From Lunularia cruciata (taxonomy: Eukaryota > Streptophyta > Marchantiopsida > Lunulariales > Lunulariaceae), in NCBI GenBank assembly GCA_948567375.1, contig OX419763.1, positions 992,001-1,056,000 on the forward strand: 64,000 nucleotides of DNA, read 5' to 3'. Below the pieces are notes generated by a model. That model was not told where the DNA came from and searched no databases. It saw nothing but the letters and a program-made list of their open reading frames with translations. A program made the translations under genes and the position numbers. Below, one piece after another: positions 56,249 to 64,000 of the stretch. Position 1 is the first letter of the stretch. Each line of letters starts with the position of its first letter.

Positions 56249-59200
56249 TGTGGTACCTACATTTTTTTTTTTTTAAAGATGGAGAAGAAGAAGTGTATAG
56301 AGAAGTCGGATTGCGCCTGTATGGCCGAAGAAGGTGAAGAAAAGAGTCTTCGGGATGAAACCCGAGGTAAAGTAGCTTTGGGTCATAAGGCGAAGTACTC
56401 GGACTTGCCCTGTCATCATACAACCCAAAGTAAGGAGTCTTCGTATCGGGGGGAGCTCAACCCAAGGCAAAGATAGTGTAACAACCTTTCTTCGGGGCAA
56501 GAAATTCAAGAAGGGATCGTTCAAAACCGGCGGCCCATACACGTGAAGTACAATTGATAATGACAGGCGCATGCAAGAGGTGTGATTTCTAGGTAGAAAC
56601 TCAAATTGAAGAGAGATGAAGAAGGTGCGACTCTATAAAAATCGGGCTAACAATGAAGCAATGTTGAGCAATTTTCCTTTGCCATTGAGGAGTCATCCTG
56701 CAGGTGATTGTGGGAAGGGAAGTAGAGTTGAAGATGCACTAGTGTGTAGAGGAGAATTAGAGAGAGTGAAACCGGGAGACAATGAGGAAGCAGGAAAGAT
56801 AGGAGGAGGAAAGAAAAACTCCGAATTCACAGTGAGAAATCATGCAATTTGGAGGTTAGATGTGATTGCGAGAATCAAAGTCTTGAGCCGACTTTGGATC
56901 ATATTCTTGGCGTGGAATTGGAATGTAAGTTTTCCAGGTTTCATGACTGAGATAATCAAGAGTACGTGTCTCGATGGCCCCAAGAAAGAGGGGAAGAGAG
57001 GAAATCCGGCTTGCTGGATAGAGTTGGATTGGAGATTAGTGCTTGGGAGAGAGGCAGACACGGAGCAGGGTGCCACATTCTTCAGGAAGGGAGAAGTTGC
57101 AGAAGAAACCCAAGAAGTGAGGGATGCTTTCTCTTCGAAGAGAACGAAGAATAGGTATAAGGTTGAGAGTTACAAAGATCTATGAAGAGAGGGATCATGA
57201 GTGCTCTCATGGCAATCCTGAAGCCGGAGAGGACAACTTATGTGATGAAACACCGAGTAGTGTTCTTCCATAAGATGTTTGTAGGAGAACTTATCAATTG
57301 GGCGAGGTGCTTCCATGGGAGGACGAGACAGATGGTGTAGAATTTGCGAGAGAACTTGCTCCACACTACATCGTGCCGTTTGCAACACATTTCTACCTCA
57401 GGTTGAATTTGCTCAATTCGGCGGAGTGCAACTTAATGGTGTCTCACTTCTATCCTGACTTGAGAAGAGAAGTCGGCACGAAGGAGCAACAATACATTCT
57501 TCAAATCCAAAGCAATGATGAGTACTACGCGAAGATGGGCAAGAGCGTGGAGATAGAAGTGAGTACTCCAAAGTCGAAGAAGCGGAGTCGACAAGGAGAA
57601 GCCAAAGATGTAGAGAAGACAAGACCTCAGAAGGCTAGGAGAGGGAACCCGAGGAAAGGCATAGTGGTGATTGCGTCATCAGAAGAAGACCCGGAAGGCG
57701 AAGCTGAGTGCAAGTCCAAAGACTCAAAACACAAGGAGAAACTGGAGCTCATGCTACAAAGTGGGGATACGAGTAGCAATAGTGATGAAGATGTGGAGAT
57801 GACGTCGGTGCGTGCTGCTGAAGAAGGAGAAGAAGAAGTTTAGGTGGAGCTCAAAGAAGAAAATAATGCAAAGTTGGAGGACAAAGTACCCGAGCCAGAG
57901 GAGAAGAAGTTTACAATTCAGAGAGGAGTTTGGTTGAGACACAAGGTGAAGTGTGAAGCGGGTTCAAGCAAGGCAAGGGAAGAAGCGGATGCTAGCTTAG
58001 GAAGTGAAGCGTTTGTTTTGATACGACAACTATAGAGAAGAAGGCGAGTATCATGAAGAGAAGAGGTAAGGAAGGAGATCTCTATGCAGGTGGAAGTAGG
58101 TGCAAGTGATGGAGTGGAGTACATGCAAGAAATTGTGTACCCATTGTTGGTGAAGTTGGAGCACAAGAAGAAGGAGATGCAGTCGACATGTCCAAAGGTG
58201 AAGATTGTGTTGCAGGCTGTGGTGAGATTGGAAGAAGAGAACTCGTAGTTGAAGAAGAGTATAACCTGAGGCGAGGAGGAAAGGGAAGTACTGCAAGGGG
58301 AGGCAGTAGTACAGAGTCAAGTTATTGAGAACTTGAAGAGAGAAGCGAGGTATCGAGAAGAACTTGTGAAGAAGAGTGACATAACAAGGGAGAGACAAGT
58401 AGCGGAGTACAAAATCTTGAAGCATCAGTTTGCTGATTCTAGACTAGAAATTATCCATGCTATGGTGAGGGTAGTAGAGAAGGAACAAGAACTTGATAGA
58501 GTGATGGAGAGTGTAGAAGAGAAGAAGCAACTATGGCAATGGGAGTTGACAGTGAGATATAGGGAAGAAGAGCGATTACGAGAGTTACTTCGTAATCAGG
58601 AAGAGAAGATTGTGCACAAGGAGAAGGAGAAAGAAACTATGAAAGCCAAGTTCGAGATAGAGTTGGCAATGTACAAGGAAGATTGGCTTGCAGATCTGGA
58701 ATGTGAAAGGAAGATGAGATTGGAGCCATTGAAGGAGATCGTTATCAGGATGAATGTGGTGTTGAGTACTGAAGCTAGTGCTCGTATTGAAGAGATGAGG
58801 CTGCATGAGTTGAAGTTGTTGATGCAGGAGACGAGGAGGAGACATGCAAAGGATACAGATTTGAATGCTCTGTTAATTAGTCTCAAAACTTGGGTAGATA
58901 GGAAGATATTGGAAGTCAAACACAATATCACAATTAGATTAGATCTAGTGAAGTTTGAGATAGATAAACTTTGGAAGGATGTTAGAGCCAAACCCGAAGT
59001 AGATGAAGTAGGAGTGCAGATGTCTTCTGAGTTACCATTGGAGACAATAGAGAAGAATGGGTCAGCAGATAAGGAGTTAGATAGATTACCCACTAGTGAA
59101 ATTTCAGATCAGGAAAGAGAATTGTTAGATCTGGTAGAAGATGTAGGAATAATGAAACCCAAGGACAAAATATTAGGAAGTAAAGTTACTTCTGGTTTGG

Positions 59201-59686
59201 GTTTGAAAGCCGAAGAAGAAGTAGACATCGGATCGGATTAGTAACCAATTTGAGATTTGAATAGGCAAATATGAAGAGGTGCATTGTCATTTCAGATCTG
59301 CAAGTTTGTAGAGTCATAAGACAAAGGTGCATTAGGAAGATAACTGTTGATTGTTTCACTATTTAAGAGTGGCATTTGCAGTCTTATGTTGTCCAGTGCT
59401 CATTATTTCTGAGAATAGATAAAGCGAAGTGCTGTGAAGCAGTGCTCGTAGCTTGAACTTGATTCCGAGTATCAACTTTGTGTCTATATTTGTGAGTGTG
59501 TGGAGAAATTTGAAGTGCAAGTCAGTGTGTTTGTTGGATGTTGGATTCCATAGCCTTGATCTTCATTCTGTGTGTTTGATCCTGAGTGAAGTGCAATCAA
59601 AGCAATGCCTTGACAGATCTGAGAGGAATTGTAGTGTTGGTAGTATTCTGCATTTGTGAGTGCAGTGTGAGGTTGATGTGAAGCAA
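56249..59686 (+). repeat. Giant LTR fragment L
   Basis: Plus-strand LTR start TGTGGTACCTACA followed by a T run at 56249, placed in family P coding sequence. It runs through the complete gene and the second TATA-like region (near 59361) but stops at about 59686, roughly 450 bp short of the normal end, where LINE sequence begins. Confidence 0.8.
56661..59241 (+). pseudogene. LTR-encoded coiled-coil protein gene, copy L
   Basis: A well-preserved copy of the G subfamily. ATG 56661 (Met-Leu-Ser-Asn-Phe-Pro-Leu-Pro-Leu-Arg-Ser); the frame is also open upstream to an ATG at 56616. It is open to 57185 (Arg-to-stop), then after a frameshift 57298-57843 (acidic region), 57844-58035, and finally 58333-59241: 302 uninterrupted residues of coiled coil and C-terminal tail, ending Asp-Ile-Gly-Ser-Asp and TAG. 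The coiled coil has long runs of Glu/Lys/Arg with Leu, Ile and Met at heptad positions. Stops near 57841, 58033 and 58246 are single transitions from sense codons in sister copies. Confidence 0.78.
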
Positions 59687-60725
59687 GTGTAGTCCAGGTC
59701 CAGGTTGAACCAACAAGAGTGAAACCTTCAATGTCTTGAATGGTATTTCCTCCATGTTCCCATGTCTCCACTAGATTGATCAGATCAGTATCATCCCACA
59801 AAGGCTTAGCGCTGGAGTACTTGGTATGTGTGAGCCCATGAACATTCCAAAACAGTACTCTAAGGGTTTGGAATTGCTATCCAGTAGCTGGTAATTTCTT
59901 TTGAGTAATCACAACTCTATTATCTCTCAAGAATGCAACAAAACCTGCTTGTTGAGCCTCCTTTACTTTTGCTAATTCTCCCTTCTTTGCTTGCCATTGG
60001 AGAGATGTGAGATCCGGGTCCTACCAGATGCACCGCCCCTTGAGTATAGCCTTATTTTCCATCACTGAATTCCTTTGAGTTTCTAAGCCAAACCTCACCA
60101 AAATGCTTTTTGGTTGTGTACCTTTCTGCCCCACTTTATATGCTTGCACAATTGGAGGATCATGGACTCTCAAAGAATCAACAATTAATTCACACACTAT
60201 GGCCTTGGTGTCTTCTTTCTTTATCTCTAGTAAACCTGAAATCCTCAAGTTCTTCATTCTCACCAGTTGGTTCTCCTTCTCAACGTCATGCTATTGCAAG
60301 TAATAGATTTGAGTCACCTTAGAAGCTTCAGCATATGACTTCATCTTGACTTCTAATGTGTCAACCATCTCTTGCAACCCTCCATTTTGTGAAGCAATGT
60401 TGGTGGCTTGTGCTCCCAAGGAAGCATCCATCATACCTTGGTGGAGTCTAACATCAAACTGTTGTTCTCCTTGAGTTCTTGGATATCTGGGTGATCAAAT
60501 TCAGAGATTCTTTCACAGTCATGACATTTGCTTTTACGGTTTTCAAATCTTCCATAGGAGTGTTCATGCATTGAGACATAGGGGAAAAAAAGCTCTTGAG
60601 TTCCTTGTTGAAGTCATTTTCTTTTCTATACATCTTAGCAAGTTGTTGATGTTTTGAACCTATATCAGCAATGTCTTGCACCATCTTGGAAGCTTCCATT
60701 CTAGAGTCTCCAAAGTCCTACTATG
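59687..60725 (-). pseudogene. LINE fragment: ORF1-like coiled coil and RRM-like part, then start of endonuclease
   Basis: Minus-strand LINE piece. 60699-60454 is a predicted coiled coil. 60263-60021 reads Arg-Met-Lys-Asn-Leu-Arg-Ile-Ser-Gly-Leu...Lys-Ser-Ile-Leu-Val-Arg-Phe and Ile-Leu-Lys-Gly, which resembles the RNA-binding region of animal-type L1 ORF1 proteins. It continues through Phe-Leu-Arg-Asp-Asn to Leu-Arg-Val-Leu-Phe-Trp-Asn-Val-His-Gly near 59850, the start of an apurinic-type endonuclease domain, then Leu-Val-Glu-Thr-Trp. It is cut at about 59687 by LTR L sequence. The same LINE family is at 6.6 kb and 48-51 kb. Confidence 0.65.
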
Positions 60726-61267
60726 AGAATATATCCTCTACTTCACTCAAGTTTTATGAGTTCTTGGAGAACTCTTGGAATTTTGGTTTGTAAAATCTTA
60801 AAGAAATTTTACAGATTTCAAATTCCCATGTTTTTTTTCATAGGGTAAGACTCTTTATAATCTATCCACCAATAGCTCTACAAATACCTGTTATAATAAA
60901 CCAAAAATCTACTCATTTGGACTTGTTAATCAAAAGTTATAAACTTTTGAATTTGCAGTTTCTTACATGAAAATTTTCAAATCCTACAGATTTTGAAAAT
61001 TCATAACATTGGCCACAGTACTAAAAATATACAAATGAGGGCCCAATCAAGAGCTCTTGAGGGCTTCTTTCAAATGAACCAAAAGTGAACTCATTTGAGC
61101 CAATAGATATTGAGTTATAGCCTCTAGAGTTTTCTATGCAAAACTTTTAAACCTCATTGAGTCACAGAATTCAAATGCTTGTAACTTTAAGCACAAAGCT
61201 TCAAATTCTATGAAAACAGTTTTAATCAATAGAATTTGACAAGATGCTTCTAATGAGACCAAGATCA
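60726..61267. other. Unassigned AT-rich sequence
   Basis: About 540 bases between the LINE fragment and LTR fragment I. No coding frame, LTR end, tRNA or repeat match recognised. It could be the 5' non-coding part of the LINE or unrelated host sequence. Confidence 0.3.
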
Positions 61268-62609
61268 CCTCATTGCCTTGCTGACTCCATTTCTTCAACT
61301 TTGGAGTACTCGCTTCTATCTCTACACTCTTGCTCGTCTTCGCGTAGTACTCGTTGGTGCTCTGGATTTGAAGAATATACTGCTGTTCCTCCACGTCGAC
61401 TTCTCTTCTCAAGTCGGGATGGAAGTGTGACACCATTCGATTTTGCTCTGCCGAGTTGAGAAAATTCAACCCAAGGTAAAAGTCTGCTGCAAACGGCACG
61501 ATGTAGTGTGGAGGCAACTTATCTTGCAAATTCCACACCATTTGTCTTGTTCTTCCATGGAAGCACCACGCCTAGTTGATCGGTTCTCCTGCAAACAGCT
61601 TATGGAAGTACACTACTTGGTGTTTCATCACATAAGTTGTTCTCTCCAGCTTCAGGATCACCATGAGAGCACTCACGATTCCTGTCTTCACTGGATCCTT
61701 GTAACTCTAAACCTTATACCCATTCTTTGTTCTCTTTGAAGAGAAAGCATCTCTCACTTCCTGAATCTCTTATGCTACTTCTCCCTTACCCAAGAATGTG
61801 CACCCTGCTCCACGCCTGCTTCTCTCCCAAGCATTAATCTCCAATCCGACTCTATCCAGCGAGCCGGATTTCCTCTCTTCCCCTCTTCCTCGGGGCCATC
61901 AAGACACTTGCTCTCGATAATCTCAGTCATGAAACCTGGAAAACTGACATTCCAGTTCCATGCCAAGAACGTAATTTGAAGTCGGCTCAAGACTTTGATT
62001 CTTGCAATTACGTCTAGTCTCCAAATTGCATAATTCCTCACTGTGAATTTGGAGTTCTTCTTTCCTCCTCCCATCTCCCCTGCTTTCTCAATGTCTCTCG
62101 GTTTCACTCTCTCTACTTCTCCCCTACACACTAGCGCGTCTTCAACTCTATTTCCCTTCCCACAATCATCTGCGAGACGACTTCTCAATGGCAAAGGAAA
62201 ATTGCTCGACATTGCTTCATTGTTAGCCCAATTTTTATAGTCACACTTTCTTTGTCTCTCTTCAATTCAAATTTCACACCTCTTGCATGCGCTTGTCACT
62301 GTCAATCGTACTTCACGTGTATGGGTTGTCGGTTTTGAACATTCCCTTCTTGAATTTCTTGCCCCGATGAAAGGTTTTTAGACTGGCTTTGCGTCGGGTT
62401 GAGCTCCCCCAATACAAAGATTCCTTACTTCAGGTTGTATGCTGATAGGGCATTTCTGAGTACTTTGCCTTATGACCCAAAGTCACTTTACTTCGGGTTT
62501 CATCCCGAAGACTCTTTTCTTTGCCTTCTCTAGCCATACAGGCGCAATCTGACTTCTCTATACACTTCTTCTCTATTTTGAAAAAAAAACAAAAAATGTG
62601 GGCACCACA
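61268..62609 (-). repeat. Giant LTR fragment I with 5' part of its gene
   Basis: Minus-strand LTR whose outer start is at 62609 (GGGCACCACA), inserted in Gag fragment K. It contains the 5' non-coding part, a TATA-like box near 62235 and the gene from ATG 62212 (Met-Ser-Ser-Asn-Phe-Pro-Leu-Pro-Leu-Arg-Ser). The gene is open 62212-61775 (145 residues) and 61541 to about 61268, through Tyr-Leu-Gly-Leu-Asn and Phe-His-Pro-Asp-Leu-Arg-Arg, then is cut at about 61268 within the Lys-rich region. Confidence 0.75.
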
Positions 62610-63417
62610 ATGTGCTTGCCTAAGGTTGTACATCTTGGGTTTGGTACACTGTCTCTTCTTCCTTACTTGGGTCTCAACTTGGAACCCAATCAATGTTGCA
62701 CTAGAAATGCATTGAGGGCCAAGCACTCCTTATTAACATGGCCTGATTTGCTACACATAGTGCACCATACAAATGGTCTGCCAAATGAAGGAGGCTTTCT
62801 TTGGTCCTTTGCTCCAATCATTTGGATCTTGAAATCCACAAACTCTTTAATAAGAGTCTCTAGCTTATTGTCAGCCTTATTTATACTCTGTTGTTGGGGG
62901 TGTCAATGGCTTCTTTCCTCCCCATCTTCATATTCATATTCCTTGGATTCTCAAGAAGAACTTGAAGATGTGGAGGATTCCTCCAAAGAAAGGGATGTTT
63001 TGCAAGAAGCTCTTTGTTTGGGCTTCTTGCCTTTCAGCTCCTATTTTCTTTGGTTTCTACAATAGTGAGAGTGGGCTGCCTCAAATTGGGTGACATGTTT
63101 GAGTACCTTGTCCAAGGAAGTTACATTCCTCTCCTTGGCAAAGATCTGGATCTCTAGTGCCAAACTTCCAAGGAACCAGGTAATGGCTTGGGCATCGGAG
63201 TAACCCACCACACCCAACTGCTTTGGGCCTTGGTTCAAAAGGGCCATGAACTGCTCAGAGTAGTCTCTCAACTTCTCCTTCTTCCCTCTATCCAAATCAT
63301 TGAGTGCCACAAAGATTCTTGTGTTGTAATCGATTTCCTAGAATCATTCTAGGAAGCCATTTTGCAAGTCCGCTCAATAGGCTATCTGAACCCCTTTTGG
63401 GTTACATGCATATACTT
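62610..63417 (-). pseudogene. Gag fragment K of the giant-LTR Ty3/gypsy family
   Basis: Aligns with element A 19130-19930 in reverse. Open 63310-63041: Met-Ala-Leu-Asn-Asp-Leu-Asp-Arg-Gly, Leu-Arg-Asp-Tyr-Ser, Tyr-Ser-Asp-Ala-Gln-Ala-Ile-Thr-Trp, the capsid domain. Where element A has stops in this stretch (19273, 19376), this copy has Lys and Trp. A perfect CX2CX4HX4C knuckle (Cys-Thr-Met-Cys ... His ... Cys) lies near 62770-62729. It is cut at 62609 by LTR I and at about 63417 by LTR gene fragment J. Confidence 0.78.
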
Positions 63418-64000
63418 TTGTATTGCCAATTCATCTTTTGGTCTCTCAACTCTTCTCTCTTCTTCTTCAACTGTAATAACAAGGGACAAACTATCTGCAA
63501 AAAGTACTCTACCCAATCAAAGACTCCTGAACTCTTTGGTTGTTTAGGGTCTTCTCTCCTCACTTCTTTTATTAGAGCTTTACTCCAAAGTCTTAATCTC
63601 CTCACTCTCAGGGGGATTTCATCCAAGTCTTCTCCCTCAGAAGTGCTTTACTTATTTCCACAATGGCAGTAGGAATACTTTTCTTTGATCTCTGAGCCTT
63701 CTAAACCTCCAACTTTGGCTTGGCTTTAGGCATCTCCTCTATCTCCATTATAGACACAGAATGTGTCCTCCTCCATGCAATCATGCATGCAACTCTTGTT
63801 CTTCTATATCAACATCTTCTTCACCTTGTTGCTGAACTTGTGTTTCACCATCACATCTGCTGCTGCTGTTTCACCATCACCTTTGCTTTGCAGCATAAGC
63901 TTTGGTTCTTCTTCCTTTGAGTCTTGTAACTTGTACTCAACTTTGCCTTCTGATTCTTCTGCACCTGACAACTCATGGATCACTATGATGTCTTGCCTTG
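63418..64000 (-). pseudogene. LTR-encoded coiled-coil protein gene fragment, copy J (runs off the right edge)
   Basis: Minus-strand piece of the LTR gene. The acidic region is at 64000-63650, then 63626-63402 is open with Val-Arg-Arg-Leu-Arg-Leu-Trp-Ser-Lys-Ala-Leu and Val-Cys-Pro-Leu-Leu-Leu-Gln-Leu-Lys-Lys-Lys, matching copies D and G around the junction of acidic region and coiled coil. It joins Gag fragment K at about 63417. The N-terminal part is outside the window. Confidence 0.6.

Noticed and set aside
1-64000. tRNA, rRNA, CRISPR array, bacterial promoter or operon
   Set aside because: Nothing with tRNA or rRNA structure was seen, the repeats are not CRISPR-like, and the content is eukaryotic retroelement. 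The only tRNA-like matches are the primer-binding sites.

Overview
This window contains no recognisable host gene. It is a graveyard of nested plant retrotransposons, from a large, repeat-rich, strongly methylated land-plant genome. A gymnosperm is my best guess, but the sequence does not prove it. The evidence is: Ty3/gypsy elements with plant-type primer-binding sites (one matching initiator tRNA-Met, one matching tRNA-Asp); decay mostly by C-to-T and G-to-A transitions, which turns Trp, Arg and Gln codons into stops; and elements inserted into elements, with 5-bp target-site duplications (TSDs) still legible.

Layout. 1-5.1 kb: two minus-strand remnants of a chromovirus-like element (710-bp LTR, tRNA-iMet PBS, an extra leader ORF, Gag, protease). 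5.1-7.5 kb: LTR fragments and a LINE fragment. 7.5-48.0 kb: stacked copies of one tRNA-Asp-primed Ty3/gypsy family with giant LTRs of about 3.7 kb. One copy is complete (element A, 14594-28140, TSD AAAGA); the rest are solo or truncated LTRs in both orientations (called B, C1, C2, E, G, H, M and N below) plus the broken pol and 3' LTR of element D. 48.0-51.4 kb: LINE fragments in alternating orientation, including an inverted repeat. 51.4-56.2 kb: a third Ty3/gypsy family on the minus strand (family P), whose integrase polyprotein ends in a degenerate PHD finger. 56.2-64.0 kb: further giant-LTR fragments (L, I, J), a LINE ORF1-endonuclease fragment and a Gag fragment (K).

The most interesting feature is that every giant LTR carries its own protein-coding region inside the LTR. 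It would encode about 800-850 residues: a conserved N-terminal globular region, an acidic Ser/Glu-rich stretch, then a long coiled coil. It is distinct from Gag-Pol, which occupies the internal region in one separate reading frame. The same gene, at different stages of decay, is found in at least a dozen places here. I do not recognise its family. The second notable system is the PHD finger at the end of the family P integrase, the place where chromoviruses carry a chromodomain.

All coding regions here are interrupted by stops or frameshifts and are annotated as pseudogenes. Boundaries marked by TG...CA ends plus TSDs are firm; truncation points are good to roughly 5-20 bp.
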